Assembly (NCBI GenBank): GCA_944383545.1
Contig: CALWPY010000003.1
Span: forward strand, 1 to 64,000
DNA from: an uncultured Lachnospiraceae bacterium
Lineage (GTDB): Bacteria; Bacillota; Clostridia; Lachnospirales; Lachnospiraceae
Direction of reading: 5' to 3'
Length of the DNA stretch: 64,000 nt
Shown here: one piece after another, positions 1 through 8,148 of the stretch
How positions within the stretch are numbered: the stretch's first letter is position 1
Layout of the letters: each line of letters starts with the position of its first letter
Notes under the pieces: generated by a model
Told to the model about the DNA's origin: nothing
What the model saw: the letters and a program-made list of their open reading frames with translations, nothing else
Database searches by the model: none
Made by a program: the position numbers and the translations under genes

Positions 1-1
1 A

Positions 2-427
2 AATGATATAGAGATATTCCCTGAAACTGAACAGGTACCGGTATGGGAGATACTGACGGTACCACCTGCAAAAGGAACAGATGTAATGATAACCATTCCG
101 GGAACTGTGGATGTGCCTAACGGTATAATAATAGATTTCCCTATACCGCAGAGTTTTGGGGGAAATGTGATTATGTCGGAGAATAGGAGTGATAGTCAGA
201 ATAAGAGACATACTCCAGACCAAAAAATATTGATTGATTTAGCAAAGGAATATAAACGAAAAGGAGGAATATTATTAGATGAGGCTAATATACTTTTAGA
301 ATGGGCAAATGAATATAATCTTATGGCGCATGGTCCAGAGATTCATCCAAATAGACCAGGAGTTGCAAGTAATATTTTACATATTCATATAGGAAAAATA
401 GGACATATTCCAATTATTAGTAATTAA
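2..427 (+). CDS. Rhs/YD polymorphic toxin, C-terminal part (5' cut by window edge)
   Basis: The frame is open from the window edge, so the protein begins upstream. Residues 1-60 are the pre-toxin linker (VPVWEILTVPPAKGTDV, then IPGTVDVPNGIIIDFP) that recurs at about 2987-3195 and elsewhere in the island. The remaining ~80 residues are the variable toxin tip, with GPEIHPNRPG and HIHIGKIGHIPI; the closely spaced His residues look catalytic or metal-binding. The tip looks like a known class of small polymorphic-toxin domain but I cannot name the Pfam family. The gene at 452 follows after 24 bases and is the probable immunity gene. A decayed second copy of this toxin/immunity pair lies at 20565-21099. 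An internal ATG at 86 could also start translation. Toxin role is inferred from architecture and context. Confidence 0.75.
   Translation, partial: NDIEIFPETEQVPVWEILTVPPAKGTDVMITIPGTVDVPNGIIIDFPIPQSFGGNVIMSENRSDSQNKRHTPDQKILIDLAKEYKRKGGILLDEANILLEWANEYNLMAHGPEIHPNRPGVASNILHIHIGKIGHIPIISN
70..88 (+). promoter_or_regulatory. Internal ribosome-binding site and start codon inside the pre-toxin linker
   Basis: AAAAGGA (70-76) lies 9 bases before an in-frame ATG (86-88) in the linker. The same arrangement is present in the linker copy near 3087-3105, and as AAAAAGGA followed by TTG near 964-982. It would allow a displaced toxin tip to be translated without the Rhs core. Function is inferred. Confidence 0.35.
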
Positions 428-451
428 AAATAAAAAATTGAGGTGAATTAA

Positions 452-748
452 ATGAAAGTAAATGTAATATTTGAAGATAGTGAATGTGTAGATATTATCG
501 AAGTGCCATATAATATTTTTGAATTGGAAAAAATTCAATCTGATTTTTTTAAATGGATATTTGACAAAAATATAAATCATAAATATTGGATTATTGAAAA
601 CGGTGAAAAAAAGTATTGTAGTTATGGAACGGATGCTTTTATAGATTGGCTAAACGATACAATTTTAAGAGATAATAATGAAAAAGCATATATTTTAAAA
701 AGCAATACATCTAATTATAATGAAAATGATAAAAGTTTATATTTTTAA
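452..748 (+). CDS. Probable immunity protein of the upstream toxin tip
   Basis: A 98-residue acidic, soluble protein without signal peptide or membrane segment. GAGGTG lies 11 bases before the ATG. It follows the toxin tip directly, which is the standard toxin/immunity order in Rhs loci. A second copy at 20887-21099 shares almost the whole sequence but lacks 28 internal residues in frame, and it too follows a remnant of the same toxin, so the pair moved or duplicated as a unit. I do not recognise a named family. Immunity function rests on position and co-duplication. Confidence 0.7.
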   Translation: MKVNVIFEDSECVDIIEVPYNIFELEKIQSDFFKWIFDKNINHKYWIIENGEKKYCSYGTDAFIDWLNDTILRDNNEKAYILKSNTSNYNENDKSLYF

Positions 749-858
749 AGTTATTAACAATTACAGCCTAGTATATTTTGATTGTTTATAAATATTATTT
801 TGGTATTAGATTTGCTGAATTAGGTTTTGAAATAATATTAGTCATTAACGATGTAAAA

Positions 859-979
859 GATTTAATAATAATATTTCCTGCAATAGAGGTAGCGAACGAG
901 CTAGAGACAGTTTCTGCAACTGAACAAGTACGGGTATGGGAAATATTAACGGTACCGCCTGTAAAAAGGACCAGATGTA
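859..979 (+). pseudogene. Pre-toxin linker, upstream half, cut off by a frameshift
   Basis: Reads DLIIIFPAIEVANELE, then VRVWEILTVPP, matching the linker copy that starts near 2987. One extra A in the A-run near 963-968, compared with the intact copies, moves the reading frame, so the toxin tip at 980 is no longer in frame with this part. No YD core is attached upstream: the region 749-858 carries only weak matches to other island debris. Confidence 0.65.
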
Positions 980-1411
980 TTGATAACTATACCAGGAACG
1001 GTAGAGGTACCTGTAGGCATAATAATAGATTTCCCAATATCTATACCGCAGAGTATAGGGGGGAATATACTTATTTCTCAGGATGGAAGTGGAAAAGAAC
1101 GCATTTATGCTCCTAGTCCAAAACATAAGGTACAGGGGGGATGGGGAAGCGAAAATCCTATTCCTAACGACAAAGTTGGGCAAGAACTATTAAATACTGC
1201 GTATTCATCTGAAAAAAATAAGCAACTATACAATCTTTATGATGGGGATATAATTAAATTTCAACCAGATGGTAGCTCTGGAGAATGGCATGCATATAAG
1301 GTTTCTAACACAGCAATAGAAGTGCCGACTGATGTTTATAGACAGATGTTAGAAGATGGATTGATTTCTAATACAGATTATAACAAATTAATAAAAAATA
1401 ATTGGTATTAA
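980..1411 (+). CDS. Orphan Rhs C-terminal toxin tip with linker
   Basis: It begins at a TTG that lines up with the ATG at 86 and has AAAAAGGA upstream, so it may still be translated although a frameshift separates it from the linker above. Residues 1-35 are the linker (IPGTVEVPVGIIIDFP). Residues ~40-143 form the toxin domain, with GGWGSENPI, VGQELLNTAYSS, KQLYNLYDG, IIKFQPDG, EWHAYKVSN and EVP...YRQMLEDGLI. This is a recurring C-terminal domain of YD-repeat proteins as far as I recall, but I cannot name the fold. A decayed copy of its end lies at 10081-10226. The immunity gene follows after 16 bases. Confidence 0.65.
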   Translation: MITIPGTVEVPVGIIIDFPISIPQSIGGNILISQDGSGKERIYAPSPKHKVQGGWGSENPIPNDKVGQELLNTAYSSEKNKQLYNLYDGDIIKFQPDGSSGEWHAYKVSNTAIEVPTDVYRQMLEDGLISNTDYNKLIKNNWY

Positions 1412-1427
1412 TATATAAGGAGAGAAA

Positions 1428-1952
1428 ATGCAACTGATAGGAAATAAAAAAATATTTGGTATTGAATTAGGAAAAGATATGTCAGCGTATCAATTATCTG
1501 TATATGTTCAAGGAAAAGATATTTTGCAGTATGAAAAAGGTGGAGTGATATATACATATAGATGGAACGAATGTCAGGATATTATTGAATGGATACATGA
1601 AAATATGAAATATATATTAAGTGATGATAAATTTCCACTATCAATATCGGCTGATTCCTCAGCAGAAAAATGTGAAGTTAGTTTTAAGTTAGATTTAGAT
1701 AATATTGAGAAATATGAAATTTTGCAAGAATGGATTTTTAGACATTCTTGGTTTTCAGCTCGGGCAGGTTCATATTTAGCAAATATATTCTTTGTAAGAA
1801 ATAATAATATGATAGAAATATCGTGGGATAATACAAATACATTTAAAGAAGATGGAATAAGATTTATTTTCCCGAAAGGTAGATATGAATTAGATATGAA
1901 TGTGTTTGAAGAAATAATGAAAGAGTTATGTATGTTATATACAAATTTATAA
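1428..1952 (+). CDS. Probable immunity protein of the 980-1411 toxin
   Basis: A 174-residue soluble, acidic and aromatic-rich protein. AAGGAGAG precedes the ATG. It follows the toxin tip immediately. A near-identical second copy at 10239-10772, also behind the end of the same toxin, carries a nonsense codon, so this copy is probably the functional one. No family recognised. Nothing but AT-rich spacer is visible between its stop and the YD-core fragment at 2113. Confidence 0.72.
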   Translation: MQLIGNKKIFGIELGKDMSAYQLSVYVQGKDILQYEKGGVIYTYRWNECQDIIEWIHENMKYILSDDKFPLSISADSSAEKCEVSFKLDLDNIEKYEILQEWIFRHSWFSARAGSYLANIFFVRNNNMIEISWDNTNTFKEDGIRFIFPKGRYELDMNVFEEIMKELCMLYTNL

Positions 1953-2112
1953 ACATTGACGGATTTTTGGGCTATGGCATACAGTTTAGTGGCTAAAAAA
2001 GGACTTTAACTTATATATGTGCAATAAAGACACAGTTTGTTATGAAAATACTGACTGTGAACAGCGTATAAAAACCTGACATTGCAACCGTATTAGATTG
2101 AAAATGCATATA

Positions 2113-2664
2113 GTTACTTATACATATGATTCAAACGGAAACCTGATAAGTGTATCAGGCTCTTACGAAAGTACAGAATATGCTTATAACGACGAAGGAA
2201 GACTTATTTCCGTAACCGTAACAAAGAACGGAGAAAAAACCGTAACCACGTATGAATATGACAGCATGGGTAACAGGACGGCAAAGACGGTTGATTCCGT
2301 AAGAACGGAGTATGTAAATGACATAACGGGAAGTCTGACAATGGTACTCTGCGAGATAACAGAGGGAAGTGTAACCACATATACATACGGACATGAACTT
2401 ATAAGCATGAACAGCGGTAATGAGGGAATAAGGTACTACCTCAGTGACGGACATTCAGACTTAAGACTTCTTGCAGACGAAAAGGGAATAATAACGGACA
2501 TCTACCTTTATGATGCATACGGAGTAAGGCTAAATCATACGGGGGAAAGTGAAAACAGCATGCAGTATCTGGGACAGCAGTATGATGAGAGCACAAAGCT
2601 TTACAACATGCGTGCAAGATACATGAGCCCTGACACGGGAAGTTTTATAAGTATGGACGCATAA
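2113..2664 (+). pseudogene. Rhs/YD-repeat core fragment, ends at a nonsense codon
   Basis: Contains classic YD repeats (YTYDSNGNLISVSG, YEYDSMGNRTAKTVD, YTYGHELISMNS) and the Rhs hyperconserved end (YLYDAYGVR, YLGQQYDESTKLYNMRARY, MSPDTGSFISMDA). At 2662 a TAA replaces the TAT (Tyr) present in the second copy near 4724; reading on in the same frame leads into the ORF at 2728. Homology with the copy at 4173 begins abruptly near 2112, so the 5' end is truncated and no native start is left. Without the single stop this would be one ~460-codon fragment with its toxin tip. Confidence 0.85.
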
Positions 2665-2727
2665 CAGGGAAGCATATATGACCCTGTAAGCCTGCATAAA
2701 TACACTTATACAAGTGGAAATCCTGTT

Positions 2728-3495
2728 ATGTATCAGGATGTGTCTGGGTATAGCCAAAACCTTATCTCTAATGCCGTGGGAATGGCAGGAAAATGCATAC
2801 TGATTGAAGGAGAAACAGTATATAATGCCGTAGTAATCGGAATGTTTTCAGCAATAGTTGCATCAATAACATACGCAGTAAGTATGGCAGCCGCAAAATT
2901 AACAATGACCCTGGGAACATATATGAAGGAGGTATGCACAGCCAACTTCACATACATCACAGGGGCAGAAAAAAGTATAGAAGACATGATTATTATATTC
3001 CCTGCGGCGGAGGTGGCAAATGATATAGAGATATTCCCTGAAACTGAACAGGTACCGGTATGGGAGATACTGACGGTACCACCTGCAAAAGGAACAGATG
3101 TAATGATAACCATTCCGGGAACTGTGGACGTGCCTAACGGCATAATAATAGATTTCCCTATACCGCAGAACTTTGGGGATAATGTGGTTATATCGGAGAA
3201 TGGTAATTCTGAAATTAAAAAGGGTGATAAAACATCAAAAGGACGTCAGTATACAGGACATGCTGCAAAACGTGCCAATGAAAGAGGATTTGATTCACAA
3301 AAAATTGATAGTATAATTGAGAATAACTATAATAATCGTGTTAAGGAGGTGGATAGAGTTACGGGTGAAGTAACATGGAGATATCAAGATAAACGAGGAA
3401 ATACAGTAATAACAAATGAATGGGGTGACAATATAGTAACCGTTTATTCATATCCTAAATTTTTGAATAAAGGAAACTATATTCCAAAAAATTAG
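2728..3495 (+). CDS. Rhs post-core region, linker and C-terminal toxin tip
   Basis: It is in frame with the YD core above, separated only by the stop at 2662 and a start-less stretch. Residues ~1-85 are an alanine-rich, partly hydrophobic post-core segment. Residues ~90-155 are the linker (IIIFPAAEVANDIEIFPE, then IPGTVDVPNGIIIDFP). The last ~100 residues are the toxin: HAAKRANERGFDSQKID, TWRYQDKRGNTVITNEWG and IVTVYSYPK. Compact size and the two-strand His/Arg pattern suggest a BECR/RelE-like RNase, which is inference. The last stretch recurs as a remnant at 11418-11507. The gene at 3507 is its probable immunity gene, and a decayed copy of that gene sits at 22828. Confidence 0.72.
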   Translation: MYQDVSGYSQNLISNAVGMAGKCILIEGETVYNAVVIGMFSAIVASITYAVSMAAAKLTMTLGTYMKEVCTANFTYITGAEKSIEDMIIIFPAAEVANDIEIFPETEQVPVWEILTVPPAKGTDVMITIPGTVDVPNGIIIDFPIPQNFGDNVVISENGNSEIKKGDKTSKGRQYTGHAAKRANERGFDSQKIDSIIENNYNNRVKEVDRVTGEVTWRYQDKRGNTVITNEWGDNIVTVYSYPKFLNKGNYIPKN

Positions 3496-3506
3496 CGGAG
3501 GTAATG

Positions 3507-3839
3507 ATGGATAATAATTTTTATAAACTGTATCATGATTTTGAGTCGCATCTTGATACAGGTATGAGTGCGGATATTCAAGCATTTTTAAATGGAAGTC
3601 AGGAAATAAAACATTATGATATAGAACTAGATCAGGACGAAAAAGTATTGATTAAAATAAAACTATATAAATTTTCAAAAAATGCTTGTAAAAAAATATT
3701 TTTTGAGTTCTTTGAATTTATTGGTTATGAAGATATAAATTTATTTATTTGTGAAAATAATCAAAACCAAATTAGATATCTTTTTCTAACCACATGCACA
3801 ACTTGTAGCGGAGTAAAAATGGATATAATCATATCATAA
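3507..3839 (+). CDS. Probable immunity protein of the 2728-3495 toxin
   Basis: About 110 residues, soluble, with two Cys near the C-terminus (TTCTTCSG). Two adjacent ATGs occur at 3504 and 3507; CGGAGG at 3496-3501 is better spaced for the second, and the related remnant at 22828 has only one ATG, so 3507 is chosen. It starts 11 bases after the toxin stop. No family recognised. Immunity role is inferred from position and from the second, deleted copy elsewhere in the island. Confidence 0.7.
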   Translation: MDNNFYKLYHDFESHLDTGMSADIQAFLNGSQEIKHYDIELDQDEKVLIKIKLYKFSKNACKKIFFEFFEFIGYEDINLFICENNQNQIRYLFLTTCTTCSGVKMDIIIS

Positions 3840-3945
3840 TGATTTTCTAATCGTTGAAAAAAATAATTCTTTAAGGTATAATTAATTTAATATATGTGAT
3901 TATTTCGTTATTTCTTAAAAGCAAAAATGAAGATGTATAAATTTT

Positions 3946-4800
3946 AAATGGCTACTCCGACAGATGCTGACACCGCTACCGCAACAGATCCTTCAGAGAA
4001 AAATGTACATGATAAATGGTGCTGTATCAGACGAGAGTGAGCAGGAAAATGAGAATATACCAGTTATCCAAATCTCTATCTTAGATGATGAATGTGAGTT
4101 AATACTCGGTACAACTTATTATGAGTATAACTGCTTAAACCAGTTAATCAGCGAAAAGAGACCGAATGATACACTTACTTATACATATGATTCAAACGGA
4201 AACCTGATAAGTGTATCAGGCTCTTACGAAAGTACAGAATATGCTTATAATGACGAAGGAAGGCTTATTTCCGTAACAGTGACAAAGAACGGAGAAAAAA
4301 CCGTAACCACGTATGAATATGACAGCTTAGGAAACAGGACGGCAAAGACGGTTGATTCAGTAAGAACTGAGTATGTAAATGACATAACGGGAAGTCTGAC
4401 AATGGTACTCTGCGAGATAACAGAGGGAAGTGTAACCACATATACATACGGACATGAGCTTATAAGCATGAACAGTGCAAAGGAGGGAGTAAGGTATTAC
4501 CTCAGTGACGGACATTCAGACGTAAGACTTCTTGCAGACGATAAGGGAATAATAACGGACATCTACCTATATGATGCATACGGAGTAAGGCTAAATCATA
4601 CAGGAGAAAGCGAAAACAGCATGCAGTATCTGGGACAGCAGTATGATGAGAGCACAAAGCTTTACAACATGCGGGCAAGATATATGAGCCCTGACACGGG
4701 AAGATTTATAAGCATGGACGCATATCAGGGAAGCATATATGACCCTGCAAGCCTGCATAAATACACTTATACGAGCGGAAATCCTGTTATGTATCATATG
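3946..4800 (+). pseudogene. Second Rhs/YD core fragment, truncated at both ends
   Basis: Open from 3964 to 4821 but not a real complete gene. From 4173 it repeats the YD core of 2112-2735 almost base for base (YTYDSNGNLISVSG through GNPVMY), with Tyr at the position that is a stop in the other copy. Upstream are YYEYNCLNQLISEKRPN and a Thr/Ala-rich linker that is frameshifted near 4000 (ATPTDADTATATDPSE). Similarity to the other copy ends abruptly near 4795 and a perfect hairpin begins at 4801. No toxin tip or immunity gene is joined to this fragment. Confidence 0.8.
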
Positions 4801-4824
4801 TCATCAACCCGAGAGGGTTGATGA
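4801..4824. repeat. Perfect 10-bp hairpin with GAGA loop at the YD-core breakpoint
   Basis: TCATCAACCC, GAGA, GGGTTGATGA: ten paired bases closed by a GNRA-type tetraloop. It begins where homology to the other YD-core copy stops, so it may mark the edge of an insertion or a recombination junction. No T-run follows, so it is not a standard terminator. Confidence 0.6.
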
Positions 4825-5083
4825 TGGGAACGCACCGCCTATTCAAAATTTAATGAGAGTATTTTCGAATCTTGTGGCTGATATATATAGAGAGAGATGT
4901 AAGCACAATTACAACAGACTTTACAAACTATATTGTAAATGTAATTTGTAATTCCGCATGTTATGCAATGACGGTAGTTAATAACCTGAAAAAAATAAAA
5001 GGAATACATGCACTTTTAGTTAAGATATTACAACAATAATATACAAAACTAATTGATTAATTATTAGAAAGGGGATGCTTCAA

Positions 5084-5506
5084 ATGGCTTATGTTACATA
5101 TACAGAAGTAAGTTTCAATATTGAAGGCGAAATGATAGATTTGGAAAAATTGACTGAGGAAATTGGAATTTTGCCAAATGAAGCACGAACGGCTGATGAT
5201 TGGCCGGTTATAATAAAAAACAATAAATCACTTCCGAGCAATTTACAACCCAGATACACATGGAGTATATCATACAGGGAAAATGAATGTAAGCAAATAG
5301 AAATACCTGTAAGAAAAATCATAGAAAAAATAAAAGGAAGAGAAGAAAAAATTTTGAAAATATGTAAGAAGTATAATTTAAAAAAGTATATATGTGTTGT
5401 AATACAAAGTGTAGAATCAGTCCTGCCTGAAATATATTTACCGGCAGATGTAATATCTTTTTTAGGAAAATTAGAATTGGATGTGGTATTTGATGTTTAT
5501 GCATAA
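5084..5506 (+). CDS. DUF4279 family protein, probable immunity protein
   Basis: About 140 residues beginning MAYVTYTEVSFNIEG. The N-terminal strand followed by DLEKLTEEIGILPNEART and the later TWSISYR fit the DUF4279 family as I know it, which is common as an immunity-type gene near polymorphic toxins. An in-frame ATG at 5075 overlaps the ribosome site; AAAGGGG is 9 bases before the ATG at 5084, so that start is preferred. A degraded relative lies at 6780-6848. No toxin tip is joined upstream, so its partner is lost or is the YD fragment's former tip. Confidence 0.72.
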   Translation: MAYVTYTEVSFNIEGEMIDLEKLTEEIGILPNEARTADDWPVIIKNNKSLPSNLQPRYTWSISYRENECKQIEIPVRKIIEKIKGREEKILKICKKYNLKKYICVVIQSVESVLPEIYLPADVISFLGKLELDVVFDVYA

Positions 5507-5560
5507 ATGGCCTACCTTATAGCTATTAGGCACCAATATGCTTCAGTTTACCCAATAGCT

Positions 5561-5643
5561 ACCCACTATCGATGATGACACTGTTACCACAACAGATGCT
5601 TCAGAGGAGCAGGGCATAATCGATATACCTGTTGAATCTTAAT
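5561..5643 (+). pseudogene. Remnant of an Rhs Thr/Asp-rich linker
   Basis: Reads PTIDDDTVTTTDASEEQG then IIDIPVES and stop. It resembles the segment at 3949-3999 (ATPTDADTATATDPSE), so it is a second broken piece of the same part of an Rhs protein. No core or toxin is attached. Confidence 0.5.
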
Positions 5644-5650
5644 GAATATT

Positions 5651-5707
5651 ATGCATGTAAATCGCTCCGCGATGGTGCTGTGCGCTTCGGATTGGTGATA
5701 ACATAAT
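5651..5707 (+). repeat. Decayed copy of the dispersed hairpin repeat
   Basis: Matches the element at 54478-54568: TAAATCGCTCCGCGATGG, TGCTGTGCG, then CTTCGGATTGGTGATAACAT. About 13 bases that form the left arm of the second hairpin are missing, as are the left edge and its -10 box. It is the only copy seen in the toxin island. Confidence 0.7.
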
Positions 5708-5713
5708 GCAATA

Positions 5714-5836
5714 ATTACAAATGCGAATGGCAAAATTATTACTGCTGTTGGAGAAAACGCAAAATCTTTAAGGACCCGGAAAGATGTTCTTAAAATGTTA
5801 AATAATAACGGAGGATATAGTACACTACCATATTAA
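5714..5836 (+). pseudogene. C-terminal end of a lost toxin tip
   Basis: A 40-codon open stretch without a start: ITNANGKIITAVGENAKS then RKDVLKMLNNNGGYSTLPY and stop. It ends 19 bases before the next small gene, exactly where a toxin tip is expected relative to its immunity gene. The 5' part of the toxin has been replaced by repeat and linker debris. Toxin identity is inferred. Confidence 0.5.
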
Positions 5837-5855
5837 TTGTTAAAGGAGAAGTTCG

Positions 5856-6347
5856 ATGGCCAATATTATAAACCAAGAAGGAAATCTGGAATTGGAAATA
5901 TCTCTTAATGAAAATGATATGCTTGATTACAAATTTGAAAGAAGTGATTATGAAAATTGGATTCCGTTTACATTATGCTTAAATATCCCGGATAGATGCA
6001 GTACTATTGGGGAAAATGCCAAAGCAACACTGACTATATTCGAAATAGAAAATTTGATTCAAGGGATAAAAGATATCCTGGTTTATTTTGAAAATCAAAA
6101 AAAATATATTTATGCTTTTAGTAGTTGCGAAAATTTTTTTGAATTAAAACTAGAGACTATTCCTATGGATAATGTTATTGAAATTGAATTATGGATAAAT
6201 GTAAGTAATCAGACAAAAGGAGAAATTTACGGTTTTGACGAAGGAGTGAGATTTGTTACAGATAAAAGTGGATTAAGTCAATTTTTTAAAGGTTTTAAGA
6301 ACAATTATTTGAAAATAAAAAATAAATTTGCAAAAGTAGTTAATTAG
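5856..6347 (+). CDS. Probable immunity protein
   Basis: A 163-residue soluble acidic protein. AAGGAG is 9 bases upstream of the ATG. The layout (N-terminal strand pairs, a central YFENQKKYIYAF segment, a later FFELKLET strand and C-terminal helix) resembles the gene product at 18704 and vaguely the WapI-type immunity proteins, but I am not sure. It follows a toxin-tip remnant. No membrane segments or catalytic motif seen. Confidence 0.65.
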   Translation: MANIINQEGNLELEISLNENDMLDYKFERSDYENWIPFTLCLNIPDRCSTIGENAKATLTIFEIENLIQGIKDILVYFENQKKYIYAFSSCENFFELKLETIPMDNVIEIELWINVSNQTKGEIYGFDEGVRFVTDKSGLSQFFKGFKNNYLKIKNKFAKVVN

Positions 6348-6377
6348 CTAAAAAGACTTGATAAGGAAATAAAATGT

Positions 6378-6770
6378 ATGAGTGAGTCTATAATTTGTAA
6401 AGGTCATAAACCAAATACATTTAAATATGGAATTATACCTATTCAGTTGGATGATTTTTTAAAAAAACAGGCGCTTGAAATATGGGGAGGGCAGAATGAA
6501 GTATGGACAATTAGAATTGGAGAAAAAGATATAGATTTTTATTTAACAAAAGCTCAAATGGAGATTAACAAGGGAATTGAATTTAAAAATACAGAGTTTT
6601 ATAACATTATAGATGAATTATTAAAAAATAATATAAAAATTGCAATGTGGTATGATATTTATTGTGAAGATTTGCCACTATGCGAAAATAAACAGGAAGT
6701 ATTGAGAGAGTGTTATAATGGTATTGTAGATATTTCTGGAATGTGTGAAGTGTATTTTATGATGAATTAA
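6378..6770 (+). CDS. Hypothetical protein, likely immunity
   Basis: 130 residues, soluble, with no recognised family. AAGGAA lies about 12 bases before the ATG. Tightly placed 30 bases after the previous gene, as in immunity gene arrays. Visible features are an N-terminal Cys (IICKGHKPNTF), a Trp-rich centre (ALEIWGGQNEVWTIRIGE) and several acidic helices. No toxin piece is joined. Confidence 0.6.
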   Translation: MSESIICKGHKPNTFKYGIIPIQLDDFLKKQALEIWGGQNEVWTIRIGEKDIDFYLTKAQMEINKGIEFKNTEFYNIIDELLKNNIKIAMWYDIYCEDLPLCENKQEVLRECYNGIVDISGMCEVYFMMN

Positions 6771-6779
6771 AACGGTTAT

Positions 6780-6848
6780 ATAAAATCCAAAAGTTTACCA
6801 ACTGAAATAAGAACACCTAATGATTGACCGGATGCAATTAAAAATAAC
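6780..6848 (+). pseudogene. Remnant of a DUF4279-type gene
   Basis: Reads SLPTEIRTPND, stop, PDAIKNN, which lines up with LPNEARTADDWPVIIKNN in the intact gene at 5084; the Trp codon has become TGA. Only this short block survives. Confidence 0.5.
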
Positions 6849-6955
6849 TTTCGAAAAAGAAAGTTTATAAAATAAGGTATTAATGGAAGTAGGCGATTTA
6901 TATAGAAGCATGGAAAAAGGTATTTGAGGGAGAAATACCAAAAGAAAAATATGAA

Positions 6956-7306
6956 ATGTTATTACAAAATGGAGAAAAGGAGGGTTTAGTTATCACACTT
7001 TTGGCACCTGAATATAATGTAATCATTAATTTTGGTGTAGTATCAGCTGTTAGAATGTTAGATGAAGGAATTGTACTTAATGGACTATTCAATGAAGAAC
7101 AAACTAGAGAATTTCGAAATTTTGGATTTGATAATACTATTTATCAAGTTATAAGTGGAGAATTTGAAAATTTTGCAAGAAAAATAAGTGGCGAATTGTA
7201 TGATTATTTAAATCTTAAACATTATGTAGTTATTTCACTAAATTTCATAGTTGAGATTATTACAGAATGGAAACCTAATATTAGTATTATAAAAAATTGT
7301 AGATAA
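6956..7306 (+). CDS. Hypothetical immunity-like protein with disturbed 5' end
   Basis: The open frame gives 116 residues from this ATG, but protein-like sequence continues upstream in frame (EAWKKVFEGEIPKEKYE, from about 6905) without a start codon. A plausible start, ATG at 6883 with AAGG before it, is in a different frame (MEVGDLYRSMEK), so a one-base frameshift near 6895-6910 probably broke the gene. Either this ATG is a secondary start or the gene is dead. No family recognised. Confidence 0.5.
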   Translation: MLLQNGEKEGLVITLLAPEYNVIINFGVVSAVRMLDEGIVLNGLFNEEQTREFRNFGFDNTIYQVISGEFENFARKISGELYDYLNLKHYVVISLNFIVEIITEWKPNISIIKNCR

Positions 7307-7450
7307 GATTATCCAAATTAATAATTGTCTATGCTTTTAGCTTTGCCGGGAGATGTTTTTCAGATATTTCGAGTGTACTTAAACTACGCAGAAAAGCTTG
7401 CGTGTATAGATCCAATCACTCTGAAAATAATAGTGAGATAAATCAAATAA

Positions 7451-7591
7451 TTACTGACGGTACCATCTGAAAACAGAACAGATGTAATGATAAACATTCC
7501 AGGAACTGTAGATGTGCCTAACGGTATAATAGATTTCCCTATACCGCAGAGTATAGGGGATAGTGTACTTGTTTCAGATTGGAGGTTTTGA
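7451..7591 (+). pseudogene. Pre-toxin linker with its toxin deleted
   Basis: A 46-codon frame reads LTVPSENRTDV, then INIPGTVDVPNG, IIDFPIPQSIGD and ends SVLVSDWRF. The linker runs directly into a stop that overlaps the start of the next gene (TGATG), so the toxin domain has been removed while the immunity gene was kept with translational coupling. Confidence 0.65.
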
Positions 7592-8124
7592 TGAATTACA
7601 TAGAAATTATATTTAAAGATATTAAAATATGCCAACTAGATAATTTTTCTCATGATTTTATAATATTTAATGATATAGATATAATATCGTCTCATTTTTT
7701 TGATAAAGAAAAGAAAAGAGATTTAGAATATAAGGATATTAAAAATTTTAAATCATATTTTGTATCCTCAGGCACATGTAATATATATTTAAGAAAAGTT
7801 TTAATAGGTATTGAATTAGAAAATGCTATAATTATTATTTCAAGTGATAAGGATTATTGTGATATTACAATTAACTTTGAAGAAAAATATTTTTCAAATT
7901 GTATAAATATAGAAAGAAAATTTATAATTCTTTTAGATTTATTACTAGAAATTTATCAAAAATATGAAATTGAAAAAATAATTTTCGGATATGAACCTGC
8001 AGAGGATGCAGATATGAAAATATTGGAAATTACTCAAAAACAAGTAAAGTTGTTTAATACGAATGTTTTTAATAAACAATGGATAAAGGCTATTTTTGGT
8101 ATGATTAATAAGAAAAATATATAA
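7591..8124 (+). CDS. Probable immunity protein
   Basis: 177 residues from ATG 7591, with GGAGG five bases upstream; a TTG at 7579 in the same frame is less likely. The start overlaps the linker stop (TGATG). Very rich in Ile, Lys and Asp; ends with KIIFGYEPAEDADMKILEI and a basic tail. No membrane segment long enough to be certain. No family recognised. Its toxin appears to have been deleted. Confidence 0.65.
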   Translation: MNYIEIIFKDIKICQLDNFSHDFIIFNDIDIISSHFFDKEKKRDLEYKDIKNFKSYFVSSGTCNIYLRKVLIGIELENAIIIISSDKDYCDITINFEEKYFSNCINIERKFIILLDLLLEIYQKYEIEKIIFGYEPAEDADMKILEITQKQVKLFNTNVFNKQWIKAIFGMINKKNI

Positions 8125-8148
8125 ATTTATAGTTGCCTTTTTAGGTGT

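Noticed and set aside
778..1116. 112-codon frame crossing the first frameshifted linker
   Set aside because: Its first half is true linker but its second half is the wrong frame of the toxin at 980; it is an artefact of the frameshift, not a fusion protein.
2733..3143. Minus-strand frame of 136 codons opposite the Rhs linker
   Set aside because: It repeats with every linker copy as a mirror of the real plus-strand protein and has no start signals of its own.
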